The notes: generated by a model from the letters alone, not told the origin. DNA of 64,000 nt from Kitasatospora phosalacinea (GCF_030268885.1 NZ_BSSA01000034.1:32741-96740), one strand, 5' to 3'. Positions 16,184-24,250 are shown, numbered from the stretch's first letter. A program made the numbers and translations.

Positions 16184-16926
16184 GCGCCGCCGCCCGCCGC
16201 ACCCTCGCCACCGCCGCCCGCGTGCTGGCCCAACTGCGGCACGACCCGCGGACGGTGGCCATGCTGCTGTTCGTGCCCTGCCTGCTGCTGGTGCTGCTGC
16301 TGCGCTACATGTACGACGCGCAGCCCGCCACCTTCGACCGGATCGGTCCCGAGCTGCTCGGCGTCTTCCCGCTGCTGGTGATGTTCCTGGTCACCTCGGT
16401 CGCGATGCTCCGCGAACGCACCGGCGGCACCCTGGAACGCCTGCTCACCATGCCGCTCGGCAAGCTCGACCTGCTGCTCGGCTACGCGCTCGCCTTCGGC
16501 GCCGTCGCCCTGCTGCAGGCCGCCCTCGCCTCCGCGCTCACCATCGGCGTGCTCGGCCTCGACGTCGCCGGGCCGACCTGGATGCTGTTCGCCGTGGCGG
16601 TCGCCGACGGGCTGCTCGGCACGGCACTGGGCCTGCTGGTCTCGGCGTTCGCCGCCACCGAGTTCCAGGCCGTCCAGTTCCTGCCCGCCGTGCTGCTGCC
16701 CCAACTGCTGCTCTGCGGGCTGTTCGTGGCCCGCGACGACATGGCGCCGGTGCTGCGGCTGCTCTCCGACGTCCTGCCGCTCTCGTACGCCGTCGACGCG
16801 ATGGGACGGATCACCACGCAGGGCGGCGTCAGCGGACGCGTCCTCGCCGACCTGGCCGTGGTCGCCGGGAGCGCCCTGCTCGCCCTCGGCCTCGGCGCCG
16901 CCACGCTGCGGCGGCGCACCGACTGA
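16180..16926 (+). CDS. ABC-2 type transporter permease
   Basis: A 248-residue integral membrane protein with about six hydrophobic segments: VAMLLFVPCLLLVLLLRYMY at the start, LGVFPLLVMFLVTSVAML, ERTGGTLERLLTMPLGKLDL (typical ABC-2 cytoplasmic loop), ALLQAALASALTIGVLGL, LPAVLLPQLLLCGLFV and VVAGSALLALGLGAATL. It forms the exporter with the ATPase encoded just before it. The LERLLTMP and LPLSYAVDAM phrases are family hallmarks. Substrate unknown. Confidence 0.9.
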   Translation: MSAAARRTLATAARVLAQLRHDPRTVAMLLFVPCLLLVLLLRYMYDAQPATFDRIGPELLGVFPLLVMFLVTSVAMLRERTGGTLERLLTMPLGKLDLLLGYALAFGAVALLQAALASALTIGVLGLDVAGPTWMLFAVAVADGLLGTALGLLVSAFAATEFQAVQFLPAVLLPQLLLCGLFVARDDMAPVLRLLSDVLPLSYAVDAMGRITTQGGVSGRVLADLAVVAGSALLALGLGAATLRRRTD

Positions 16927-17013
16927 CGGCGGCCCGACGGCGACGGCGTTCGTGACCCTCCCGTGCCCGGGTCGTCATCGGGGCGGCCCGGGCCCTGGGG
17001 CAGAATCGACGGC

Positions 17014-17691
17014 ATGACCGAATCCGACCGGACACCCCACCAGGGTTCCGCCGCCGACGAGCCCGTGTACGCCGACCGCGTCTACCGCTCCGTCCCCAGC
17101 GTCATCGCGGGCGTCATGATGCTCGCCGTCGCCGCCTGGCTGATCATCGACGCCGTGGTGTCCGGCACCGGGGCCACCCCGTGGGTCGCGCTCGCCGCCG
17201 CGCCCGTCTTCGCCTTCCCGGTGATCGCCTACACGCTGCGGCCCGTGGTGCGCGCCAACGACCGGCGGCTGGTCGTCCGCAACCCGCTGCGGACGATCGT
17301 CGCGCCCTGGTCCACGGTCGAGGGGCTCAAGGCCGGGTACTCGGTCGAACTCTTCGCCTCCGGACGCAAGTTCCAGGTCTGGGCGATCCCGGTCTCGCTC
17401 CGCCAGCGCAAGAAGGCCACCCGCCGGGCGACCCGCGCCGCGGCCGAGGGCGACCCCGCGCTGCGCAGCCCCGACCGCCCCGGCCGGGCCCCCCGCACGC
17501 CCCGTCCGGACGAGCTCGACCCCACCCGCGCCTGGTCCGACGCGGTCGTCAACGCGCTCCAGGAGCAGGCCGAGCGCAACGCGCACAAGCCCGCGGCGAG
17601 CGGCGAGCTCCAGGCCACCTGGTGCTGGTGGATCATCGCGCCGACCCTCGCGGGGCTGGTCGCGCTCGTCGCGGTGATCGCGGCGACCTGA
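17014..17691 (+). CDS. PH-domain membrane protein
   Basis: A 225-residue protein with two N-terminal membrane segments (VIAGVMMLAVAAWLIIDAV and ALAAAPVFAFPVIAYTL), then a bacterial PH-like domain (VVRANDRRLVVRNPLRTIVA, WSTVEGLKAGYSVELFA, FQVWAIPVSLRQRKKA) and a final helix (WWIIAPTLAGLVALVAVIAA). The function of this family is unknown. ATG 17014 follows a -10-like CAGAAT by 7 nt, so the mRNA is probably leaderless; an upstream start at 16963 has nothing in its favour. It stands alone between the ABC operon and repeat copy B. Confidence 0.82.
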   Translation: MTESDRTPHQGSAADEPVYADRVYRSVPSVIAGVMMLAVAAWLIIDAVVSGTGATPWVALAAAPVFAFPVIAYTLRPVVRANDRRLVVRNPLRTIVAPWSTVEGLKAGYSVELFASGRKFQVWAIPVSLRQRKKATRRATRAAAEGDPALRSPDRPGRAPRTPRPDELDPTRAWSDAVVNALQEQAERNAHKPAASGELQATWCWWIIAPTLAGLVALVAVIAAT

Positions 17692-17708
17692 GCGGAGCGC
17701 GCGCGTCC

Positions 17709-17901
17709 AGGGGCTCGGGGAACTCTTCGGCAGACGAGCATGCACAACAGGGGCTCGGGGAACGGCGGGTCCGAGCTGCTGGTGGCCGGAGCCCATCGAT
17801 GTGTCCGTGCTGCTTCGGGCCGTAGGAACAGAACCCGAAGCCACCGCACGCGCCGGCAGCGCACCGTGAGCAGTCCCGGGCCCGCCGTTCCCCGGGCCCC
17901 T
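17709..17901. repeat. 153-bp inverted-repeat element, copy B, with an extra end copy
   Basis: 17749-17901 is the second copy of the element at 14294-14446. Its ends are AGGGGCTCGGGGAACGGCGG and a complement matching at 20 of 21 positions. Another copy of the first 15 bases of the end (AGGGGCTCGGGGAAC, 17709-17723) precedes TTCGGCAGACGA, suggesting partial duplication of one end. It lies between two convergent genes. Confidence 0.8.
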
Positions 17902-17919
17902 GAACACGCGCCCTCCCGC

Positions 17920-18840
17920 TCAGGGGACGAGCAGGAGGCGGCCGCGCAGAGGGCCGGACTCCAGGCGGCGGTGGGCGTCGGCGACCCGGTCGAGGGGGAG
18001 CGTTCCGGCCGTGCGGGGAGTGAGGCCGGCGGCGGCGAGGGCGGCGAGGCGGGGGCCGTCGGCGCGGATCCAGACCCGGGTGACCCGGGTGCCGCGCAGC
18101 GGGGCCGGGCCGGTGCCGAGGACGGCGACCAGGGTGCCGCCGCCGCGGACGGCGTCGAGGGCGGTCGGGCCGAGCGAGGCGGCGTCGAGGGCGGCGTCCA
18201 CCCCGGAGGGGACCGCCCCGCGGACGGCCGCCGCCAGGTCCGCCGAGCGCGGGACGAAGGTCTCGGCGCCCAGTCCGCGCACCAGCGCCTCGTCGGCGTC
18301 GCCCGCCGCGGCGACCACCCGCAGCCCGGCCCGGACGGCGAGTTGGACGGCGAAGCCGCCCACCGACCCGGCCGCGCCGGTGACCAGGAGGGTCGAGCCG
18401 GGGCGCAGGTCCGCCAGGTCGAGGGCCTGGGCAGCGGTGAGGGCGCCCAGCGGCAGCCCGGCCGCGGCGACCGGGTCGAGGCCGTCGGGGAGCGGGGCCA
18501 GCGCGTCCGCGTCGAGGACGACCTGCTCGGCCTGCGCCTTGAGCGGGAGGCCCAGCCGGTCGGACAGGCCGAGGACGGGCTCGCCGCGCCGGAAGCCGGT
18601 GACGCCGGGGCCGAGCGCGTCGACGGTGCCGGAGACGTCCCAGCCGAGGCCGGTGACCGCGCGGGCGGGCAGCAGTCCGGCGGCGGTCAGCGCGCCCGAG
18701 CGGGTCTGCAGGTCGACGGGGTTGACGGCGGCGGCGGTCACCCGCACGCGCACCTGGCCGGGCCCCGGTGCGGGCACCGGGACGTCGGCGACCTCCAGGA
18801 CGTCGGGGCCGCCGAAGGAACGGAGGATCACAGCTCTCAT
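17920..18840 (-). CDS. zinc-free NADP-dependent quinone oxidoreductase (MDR superfamily)
   Basis: A 306-residue medium-chain oxidoreductase: MRAVILRSFGGPDVLEVADV at the N-terminus, catalytic-domain VNPVDLQTR, and nucleotide fold STLLVTGAAGSVGGFAVQLA. The Cys and His zinc ligands of alcohol dehydrogenases are absent, so it belongs with quinone/enone reductases. ATG 18840 was chosen over GTG 18849 because TAGCGT (18848-18853, reverse) lies 7 nt before it. It is divergent from an HxlR regulator, 77 bp away; HxlR proteins often control such adjacent redox genes in response to electrophiles or quinones (family knowledge). Confidence 0.88.
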   Translation of the reverse strand: MRAVILRSFGGPDVLEVADVPVPAPGPGQVRVRVTAAAVNPVDLQTRSGALTAAGLLPARAVTGLGWDVSGTVDALGPGVTGFRRGEPVLGLSDRLGLPLKAQAEQVVLDADALAPLPDGLDPVAAAGLPLGALTAAQALDLADLRPGSTLLVTGAAGSVGGFAVQLAVRAGLRVVAAAGDADEALVRGLGAETFVPRSADLAAAVRGAVPSGVDAALDAASLGPTALDAVRGGGTLVAVLGTGPAPLRGTRVTRVWIRADGPRLAALAAAGLTPRTAGTLPLDRVADAHRRLESGPLRGRLLLVP

Positions 18841-18879
18841 GACGGCCACGCTAGGCGGCGCTACTCTCTCCGGGGAAGT

Positions 18880-18887
18880 AGGTACCT
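18880..18887. promoter_or_regulatory. AGGTACCT palindrome in the oxidoreductase-HxlR intergenic region
   Basis: The palindrome is flanked by two copies of GAAGT, and farther out by an inverted pair CTCTCCGG / CCGGAGAG. Its place midway between two divergent starts makes it a candidate HxlR operator. Confidence 0.4.
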
Positions 18888-18917
18888 GGAAGTGCGCAAC
18901 CCACCGGAGAGTGCCCG

Positions 18918-19310
18918 ATGCCGACCCGCACCGCCGCCCAGCGCCGCGAGCAGGAGCGCGCCCGCTACGACGCCTACCTGGCCCAGTGCCCCGCCCGGCA
19001 GCTGCTGGAGCGGATCGGTGACAAGTGGGTCAGCCTGGTCCTGAACGCCCTGGCGGACGGGCCGCTGCGCCACGGCGAGCTGAACCGGATCGTGGCCGGG
19101 GTGAGCCAGAAGATGCTCACCCAGACCCTGCGCGCCCTGGAGCGCGACGGCCTCGTGACGCGGACCGTCACCCCGGCGGTGCCGGTCCGCGTCGACTACG
19201 GGCTCACCGCGCTCGGCCGCTCGCTGCTCCCGGTGGTCGCCGCGGTCAAGGACTGGGCGGAGACCCACATCGAGGAGGTGCACGCCGCGCGGCGCGCCTA
19301 CGACGGCTGA
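18918..19310 (+). CDS. HxlR-family winged-helix regulator
   Basis: A 130-residue regulator with the HxlR layout: a Cys in the N-terminal ligand region (YLAQCPARQLLERIGDKW), the winged helix (LRHGELNRIVAGVSQKMLTQ, then LRALERDGLVTRTVTPAVPV), and the phrase VDYGLTALGRSLLPVV. The GGAGAG ribosome site is 7 nt before ATG. Members often sense reactive species through the conserved Cys; this one has it. It most likely controls the divergent oxidoreductase. Its 3' end overlaps the next, convergent gene by 13 bp. Confidence 0.92.
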   Translation: MPTRTAAQRREQERARYDAYLAQCPARQLLERIGDKWVSLVLNALADGPLRHGELNRIVAGVSQKMLTQTLRALERDGLVTRTVTPAVPVRVDYGLTALGRSLLPVVAAVKDWAETHIEEVHAARRAYDG

Positions 19311-20299
19311 CCCGGCGCGACCACGTACTTGCCCTCGCCGCGGCCGGCGGCGAGCAGGTCGTGGGCGGCGGGGACGGCGGCCAGGCCGTCCAGGACGGTC
19401 ACCGGGGTGTCGAGGCGCCCGGCGGCCAGCAGGTCGAGGGCCCGGCGGATCGCGTCGGCGACCTTGGCGGGGGCGTGGGTGAGCAGGCTGCTGTGGCTGA
19501 AGCCGGTGAGGGTGGCGTTGGCGCCGAGCAGCCGGGGGAGGGGCGGCAGCGGGTCGGGGGCGCCGCCGCCCGCGTTGCCGAAGAGGACGACGCGGCCGCC
19601 GGGGGCGAGCAGGTCGAGGTCGAGGGCGAGGGCGGCGGTGCCGAGCGGGTCGAGGACGAGGTCGATGCCGCGTCCGTCGTTGTCCGCGCGCAGGCGGGCG
19701 GCGAGCTCGGCGGGGTCGGTGCCGCGGGCGTGCACCGCGTGGTAGCCGTTGCGCAGGGCGGCGGCGGTCTTCTCGGGGCGGCCGACGGTGCCGAGCAGGC
19801 GGCCGCCGCCGAGGTGGGGGAGCAGGCGGGCGACGGCGGTGCCGACGCCGCCGCCGGCCGAGTGGACGAGGACGCTCTCGCCGGGGGCGAAGCGTCCGGC
19901 GTCGGTCAGCAGCAGGAGCGTGGTGGCGAGGCCGAGCGGGGCGGTGGCGGCGACGTGCAGCGGGACGCCGGCGGGGACGGGGACGGTGAGGGCCGCGTCG
20001 GCGAGCGCGACCTCGGCGAGGCCGCCGGCCCGGGTGGCGGCGACCACGGGGGTGCCGACGGCGAGGTGGGTGACGCCCTCGCCGAGGGCGCGGACGGTTC
20101 CGGCGACCTCCTTGCCGGGGTGGTGCGGCCAGCTGCCGGTGTAGGCGGCGTCGCCGCGGCGGGCCATCACGTCGACGAAGTTGAGTCCGGCGTAGGCGAC
20201 GTCGACCGCGACCTGGCCGGGGCCCGGCCGCGGCGGTTCGAGGTCGAGGACGCGGCTGTGTTCGGCGCCGCCTGCTTCGGTCATCACGAGTGCGCGCAC
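19298..20299 (-). CDS. quinone oxidoreductase-like MDR dehydrogenase
   Basis: A 333-residue NAD(P)H-dependent oxidoreductase. Features: MRALVMTEAGGAEHSRVLDL, the catalytic-domain VAYAGLNFVDVMARRGD, PGKEVAGTVRALGEG, nucleotide fold ESVLVHSAGGGVGTAVARLL and the family C-terminus GEGKYVV. No zinc ligands. Divergent from an ArsR-family gene whose operator-like palindrome lies between them. This repeats the arrangement of the preceding pair (MDR oxidoreductase plus small redox-type regulator), although the regulators belong to different families. Substrate unknown. Confidence 0.88.
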   Translation of the reverse strand: MRALVMTEAGGAEHSRVLDLEPPRPGPGQVAVDVAYAGLNFVDVMARRGDAAYTGSWPHHPGKEVAGTVRALGEGVTHLAVGTPVVAATRAGGLAEVALADAALTVPVPAGVPLHVAATAPLGLATTLLLLTDAGRFAPGESVLVHSAGGGVGTAVARLLPHLGGGRLLGTVGRPEKTAAALRNGYHAVHARGTDPAELAARLRADNDGRGIDLVLDPLGTAALALDLDLLAPGGRVVLFGNAGGGAPDPLPPLPRLLGANATLTGFSHSSLLTHAPAKVADAIRRALDLLAAGRLDTPVTVLDGLAAVPAAHDLLAAGRGEGKYVVAPGQPS

Positions 20300-20365
20300 G
20301 GTGGTCCCCCTGGGCGTGTTTCGAGATACGATGTTCTACGAACGTCGAAATTAGTACCACGCAAC

Positions 20366-20381
20366 TTCGACATCTGTCGAA
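20366..20381. promoter_or_regulatory. ArsR-type operator candidate, 7-2-7 palindrome
   Basis: Perfect inverted repeat TTCGACA-TC-TGTCGAA between the divergent MDR gene and ArsR gene, 21 bp before the ArsR start. A related, imperfect TTCGA...TCGAA set lies at about 20323-20350. The AT-rich content contrasts with the rest of the DNA. Confidence 0.65.
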
Positions 20382-20401
20382 CATCCCTGGAGGAGGCGCC
20401 C

Positions 20402-20743
20402 GTGCCCCGTCCCAGCCGCCGCCGCGAGGCCCCCCACTACCCCGAGACCGCCGACATCGACCTGCTGGACGTCCTGCACGCGCTCTCCGACCCGACCCGG
20501 ATGACCATCGTGCAGACCCTCAGCGCGGAGCCCGAACGCGCCTGCGGCACCTTCCCGGTGGACGTCGCGCCCTCCACCCTCAGCCACCACTTCAAGGTGC
20601 TGCGCGAGGCGGGCCTGATCCGGCACCGCGAGGAGGCCAACCGCCGCCTGACCACCCTGCGCGCGGCCGACCTGGAGGAGCGCTTCCCCGGCCTGCTGGG
20701 CACGGTGGTCGCCGCGTACCGCGGCGGCGGCCGGGCGTCCTGA
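20402..20743 (+). CDS. ArsR-family transcriptional regulator
   Basis: A 113-residue winged-helix repressor: LLDVLHALSDPTRMTIVQTL, the Cys-containing loop ERACGTFPV, and recognition helix PSTLSHHFKVLREAGLIRHR, then the wing EEANRRLTTL. It lacks the ELCVC metal motif of SmtB/ArsR metal sensors, so a metal ligand is not supported; the single Cys could be redox-active. Start GTG 20402 has a strong GGAGGAG site. It most likely represses the divergent oxidoreductase and itself through the palindrome at 20366-20381. Only 4 bp separate its stop from the convergent mutase gene. Confidence 0.92.
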   Translation: MPRPSRRREAPHYPETADIDLLDVLHALSDPTRMTIVQTLSAEPERACGTFPVDVAPSTLSHHFKVLREAGLIRHREEANRRLTTLRAADLEERFPGLLGTVVAAYRGGGRAS

Positions 20744-20747
20744 GCCG

Positions 20748-22445
20748 TCAGGCCAGGCCCGCGGCGGTGGCGAAGTCCTGCTTGAGGGCGTCCAGCAGGG
20801 CCTGGGCACGGAGGCGGGCGGCGGGCAGGTCGGCGGCGGTGGCGACCGGGAGGACGGCCTCCAGGTAGCACTTGAGCTTGGGCTCGGTGCCGGAGGGGCG
20901 GACGACGACCCGGGCGGAGGTGACGGACGGGCCGGTGAGGAGGTAGCGCAGGCCGTCGGTGGGCGGCAGGTCGGCGCTGCCCGCGGACAGGTCGTCGGCG
21001 CGGGTTACGGTGAGGCCGGCCAGTTCGGTCGGGGGCTTGTCGCGGAGGGTGGCCATCGCGTCCGAGATGACGGAGAGGTCGTCGACGCGGACCGAGAGCT
21101 GGTCGGTGGCATGCAGGCCGTGCGCGAGGGCGAGTTCGTCCAGCAGGTCGGTGAGGGTGCGGCCGTCGCGCTTCAGCCCGGCGGCGAGTTCGGCGATCTG
21201 GAGGGCGGCGGTGACGCCGTCCTTGTCGCGCACGCCGTCCGGGTCGACGCAGTAGCCGAGCGCCTCCTCGTAGCCGTAGCGGATGCCCTCGGTGCGGGAG
21301 ATCCACTTGAAGCCGGTGAGGGTCTCGGCGTAGCCCAGCCCGGCCGCGGCGGCGATCTTGCCGAGCAGGGTGGAGGAGACGATGGTGGTGGCGAACACGC
21401 CCGGCGCGCCCTTGGCGGCGACGGCCGCGCCCAGCAGGGCGCCGACCTCGTCGCCGCGGAGCATCCGCCAGTCGCCATCCGGGGTGGGGACGGCGACGGC
21501 GCAGCGGTCGGCGTCCGGGTCGTTGGCGATCACCAGGTCGGGGCGGGCCGCGCGGGCGGCGGCGAAGGCGAGGTCCATCGCGCCGGGCTCCTCCGGGTTG
21601 GGGAACGCGACGGTGGGGAAGTCCGGGTCCGGCTCGGCCTGTTCGGCGACCACGGTCGGCGCGGGGAACCCGGCGGCGGCGAACGCGGCGAGCAGGACGT
21701 CGCGGCCGACGCCGTGCAACGGGGTGTAGACGGTGGTGAGTTCGCGCGGGCCGACGGGGTCCAGCACCGAGACGGCGCGGGCGAGGTAGGCGGCGAGCAC
21801 GTCCTCGCCGAGCACCTCCCAGCCGCCCTCCGCGCGCGGGACGTCGGCGAGCGCGCCCAGCGCGTCGATCTCGGCGGCGATGTCCGCGTCCGCGGGCGGG
21901 ACGATCTGCGAGCCGTCGCCCAGGTACACCTTGTAGCCGTTGTCCTGCGGCGGGTTGTGGCTGGCGGTGACCACCACCCCGGCCGCCGCCCCCAGGTGCC
22001 GGATCGCGAACGCCAGCACGGGGGTCGGCAGCGCCCGCGGCAGCAGCGCGGCCCGCAGCCCGGCGCCGACCACCACGGCCGCGGTGTCCAGCGCGAAGTC
22101 GTACGACTTGTGCCGGGCGTCGTAGCCGATCACCACCAGGTCGCCGAGCCCGGGGTGCTTGCGGACGTACGCGGCCAGGCCCGCCGCGGCCCGGATCACC
22201 ACGGCCCGGTTCATCCGCATCGGCCCGGCGCCCAGCTCGCCGCGCAGTCCGGCGGTGCCGAACTGCAGCCGCCCGGCGAAGCGTTCGGCCAGCCGGGACC
22301 AGGCGATCCGCTCCTCCGCCTCGGCCTCCGGCCCCTCGGCGGCCGCCAGCAGCGCGGTCAGCTCGGCGCGGGTCTCCGGGTCGGGGTCCTCGGCCAGCCA
22401 GGTGCGGGCCCGGTCGAGGAGGTCGTTGGTGGGTGCCTGCGGCAT
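20748..22445 (-). CDS. phosphohexomutase/phosphopentomutase (PGM2-like)
   Basis: A 565-residue alpha-D-phosphohexomutase superfamily enzyme: phosphoserine loop VVVTASHNPPQDNGYKVY, metal loop IANDPDADRCAVAV, sugar-binding GDEVGALLG and FKWISRTEGIRYGYEEALGY, and phosphate loop RPSGTEPKLKCYLE. The N-terminal FGTAGLRGELGAGPMRMN and the length match PGM2-type mutases, which in some organisms act as phosphopentomutases. It follows purine nucleoside phosphorylase in the same orientation, so conversion of (deoxy)ribose 1-phosphate to 5-phosphate is an attractive role; phosphoglucomutase or phosphomannomutase activity is also possible. Upstream lie two direct repeats (22465-22499) and the terminator of the preceding gene, so it has its own promoter. 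Confidence 0.9.
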   Translation of the reverse strand: MPQAPTNDLLDRARTWLAEDPDPETRAELTALLAAAEGPEAEAEERIAWSRLAERFAGRLQFGTAGLRGELGAGPMRMNRAVVIRAAAGLAAYVRKHPGLGDLVVIGYDARHKSYDFALDTAAVVVGAGLRAALLPRALPTPVLAFAIRHLGAAAGVVVTASHNPPQDNGYKVYLGDGSQIVPPADADIAAEIDALGALADVPRAEGGWEVLGEDVLAAYLARAVSVLDPVGPRELTTVYTPLHGVGRDVLLAAFAAAGFPAPTVVAEQAEPDPDFPTVAFPNPEEPGAMDLAFAAARAARPDLVIANDPDADRCAVAVPTPDGDWRMLRGDEVGALLGAAVAAKGAPGVFATTIVSSTLLGKIAAAAGLGYAETLTGFKWISRTEGIRYGYEEALGYCVDPDGVRDKDGVTAALQIAELAAGLKRDGRTLTDLLDELALAHGLHATDQLSVRVDDLSVISDAMATLRDKPPTELAGLTVTRADDLSAGSADLPPTDGLRYLLTGPSVTSARVVVRPSGTEPKLKCYLEAVLPVATAADLPAARLRAQALLDALKQDFATAAGLA

Positions 22446-22464
22446 GCGGCCCGCTCCCTGGGTG

Positions 22465-22499
22465 TGTGAGGACGAGGGGTGAGAGGTGTGAGGACGAGG
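22465..22499. repeat. two direct copies of TGTGAGGACGAGG upstream of the mutase gene
   Basis: Identical 13-mers at 22465-22477 and 22487-22499. The start-to-start distance is 22 bp, about two helical turns, and they lie 20 bp before the mutase start. Candidate binding sites for a dimeric regulator. Confidence 0.55.
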
Positions 22500-22554
22500 C
22501 GTGCGGCACGTGCGGAGGGTGCGACGGGCGGGCGGGCAGCGTGCGGGCGGCGGG

Positions 22555-22589
22555 CGGGTCGGGAACCGGCCCTCCCGGTTCCCGACCCG
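22555..22589 (-). terminator. hairpin terminator after purine nucleoside phosphorylase
   Basis: Perfect 15-bp stem (22555-22569 with 22575-22589), 5-base loop, extendable by four more pairs including one G-U. It is about 90 bp beyond the phosphorylase stop. Confidence 0.7.
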
Positions 22590-22677
22590 TCCGGCCGCCC
22601 CGCGCTCCTCGTCGCCACGTTCCCGATTCTCCGTCAGCCGCGCGCCGCCGCGGGGGAGTCCGGCCCCCGCCGGGGTG

Positions 22678-23511
22678 TCAGATCCGTTCCAGGACCTTCG
22701 CCAGCAGCGCGCCCATCCGCTCGGCGGACGCCTTGCCGGCCGCCAGCACCTCGGCGTGGTTGAGGGGCTCGCCGGTGATGCCCGCGGCCAGGTTGGTGAC
22801 CAGCGAGATGCCGAGCACCTCGGCCCCGGCCTCGCGGGCGGCGATGGCCTCCAGGGTGGTGGACATGCCGACGAGCTCGCCGCCGATCACCCGGGCCATG
22901 TTGACCTCGGCCGGGGTCTCGTAGTGCGGGCCGCGGAACTGCACGTAGACGGCCTCGTCGAGGGACGGGTCGATCTCGCGGCAGAGGGTGCGCAGGCGCT
23001 TGGAGTACAGGTCGGTGAGGTCGACGAAGTTGGCGCCGACGATCGGGGAGTCCGCGGTCAGGTTGATGTGGTCGCTGATCAGCACCGGCTGGCCGGGGAC
23101 CCAGCCCTCGCGCAGGCCGCCGCAGCCGTTGGTGAGCACGACCGTCCGGCAGCCCGCCGCGGCGGCGGTGCGCACGCCGTGCACCACGGTGGCCACGCCG
23201 TGGCCCTCGTAGTAGTGGTTGCGGCCGAGGAAGACCAGGGCCCGGCGTTCCTCGCCCGCGCCGGGGATCCGCACCGAGCGGATGGTGCCGGCGTGGCCGG
23301 CCACCGAGGGGGCGGGGAAGCCGGGCAGGTCGGTGACCGGGAACTCGGCCAGCGTCTCGCCCAGGGCGTCGGCGGCCGGCACCCAGCCGGAGCCCATCAC
23401 CAGGGCGACGTCGTGGCGCTCGGCGCCGGTGAGTCCGCGCAGCCGGTCGGCAGCGGCCCGGGCGGCGGCGTAGGGGTCGGCGGAGACGACCGTCTGAGGA
23501 GATGCGTTCAC
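22678..23511 (-). CDS. purine nucleoside phosphorylase
   Basis: A 277-residue enzyme of the trimeric PNP family that splits purine (deoxy)nucleosides with phosphate into base and (deoxy)ribose 1-phosphate. Motifs: VALVMGSGWVPAADAL (phosphate loop), FLGRNHYYEGHGVATVVHGV, LTNGCGGLREGW, VQFRGPHYETPAEVNMARV and GMSTTLEAIAAREAG, VLGISLVTNLAAGI. The start is GTG at 23511; TATCCT (23519-23524, reverse strand) ends 7 nt before it and there is no ribosome site, so the mRNA is leaderless. The operator-like palindrome shared with deoC lies at 23537-23548. With the mutase and DeoC it can form a nucleoside degradation path. Confidence 0.95.
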   Translation of the reverse strand: MNASPQTVVSADPYAAARAAADRLRGLTGAERHDVALVMGSGWVPAADALGETLAEFPVTDLPGFPAPSVAGHAGTIRSVRIPGAGEERRALVFLGRNHYYEGHGVATVVHGVRTAAAAGCRTVVLTNGCGGLREGWVPGQPVLISDHINLTADSPIVGANFVDLTDLYSKRLRTLCREIDPSLDEAVYVQFRGPHYETPAEVNMARVIGGELVGMSTTLEAIAAREAGAEVLGISLVTNLAAGITGEPLNHAEVLAAGKASAERMGALLAKVLERI

Positions 23512-23518
23512 GCGGTCG

Positions 23519-23548
23519 AGGATAGGTCAAATCTGCCTACGCGCGTAG
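23519..23548 (-). promoter_or_regulatory. phosphorylase promoter with the same 12-bp palindrome as deoC
   Basis: The reverse strand reads CTACGCGCGTAG (23537-23548), then 12 nt, then TATCCT (23519-23524), 7 nt and GTG. With a 17-bp spacer the palindrome covers the -35 region. Identical in all 12 bases to the deoC site. Confidence 0.7.
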
Positions 23549-23679
23549 ACAGCACGCCCAGGCCATGCCGGATCGTTACCCGGATTGCGCGGAAGCACGG
23601 CATTCGTCCCCGCGGCGGCAAGGGTTCCCGGCGGAACCCACAGCGGCCCGGCGAGGGCGGCCGTCAACCGGCGCGGCCG

Positions 23680-24117
23680 TCAGCAGGGGCGGCGGCGCAG
23701 GTCCAGCACGTAGTCGTCGGGGGCGCCGGCGCTCTCCGCCGCGTCCGCGATCAGGCCCAGGTAGCGGGCGGCGGGCAGCCCGCCCTCGTAGTCGTTCAGC
23801 ACGTACGTCCAGACCGCGACCTCGCCGTCCAGGGTCTGCGCGCGCAGCTTCACCTTGCGGTAGATGCCGAGCTGCACGCCCTCCCAGCGGTCCAGGCCGT
23901 CCTCGTCCATCGGGGCGACGTCGTAGAGCGAGACGAAGACCTGCTCCTTCTCGTCCTCCACCACGGTGGCCAGCGAGCCCTCCCAGCCGAGCTGCTCGCC
24001 GCCGAAGGTCAGCCGCCAGCCGGGCAGCCAGCCGGTGCCGCGCAGCGGGGAGTGCGGGGCGCGGCGGGACATCTGCCGGGCGTCGAGGTTGGTGGCGTAG
24101 GCGGCGTAGAGCGACAT
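23680..24117 (-). CDS. gamma-glutamylcyclotransferase-like (AIG2/GGCT fold) protein
   Basis: A 145-residue protein starting MSLYAAYATNLDARQMSRR, the YxxxN start typical of the gamma-glutamylcyclotransferase fold, followed by WRLTFGGEQLGWEGSLATVV and VFVSLYDVAPMDEDGLDRWE, where an acidic residue may be catalytic. It could cyclise gamma-glutamyl compounds to 5-oxoproline; the substrate is unknown. The start follows TAGGCT (24124-24129, reverse) by 6 nt: leaderless. The gap to the phosphorylase promoter (23549-23679) holds no recognised feature. Confidence 0.8.
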   Translation of the reverse strand: MSLYAAYATNLDARQMSRRAPHSPLRGTGWLPGWRLTFGGEQLGWEGSLATVVEDEKEQVFVSLYDVAPMDEDGLDRWEGVQLGIYRKVKLRAQTLDGEVAVWTYVLNDYEGGLPAARYLGLIADAAESAGAPDDYVLDLRRRPC

Positions 24118-24250
24118 GGCGCCAGCCTACGGGAGCCGGACGGTCCACCGGGCTGCGTGTCCGGAGCGGGCCTACCGTGGAGGGAGGTCTCACCCCGCGG
24201 GCGAACCCGCCGGGTCGGGGGCGGGGTGCGCGCCGGACGGGAGCGTCCTG

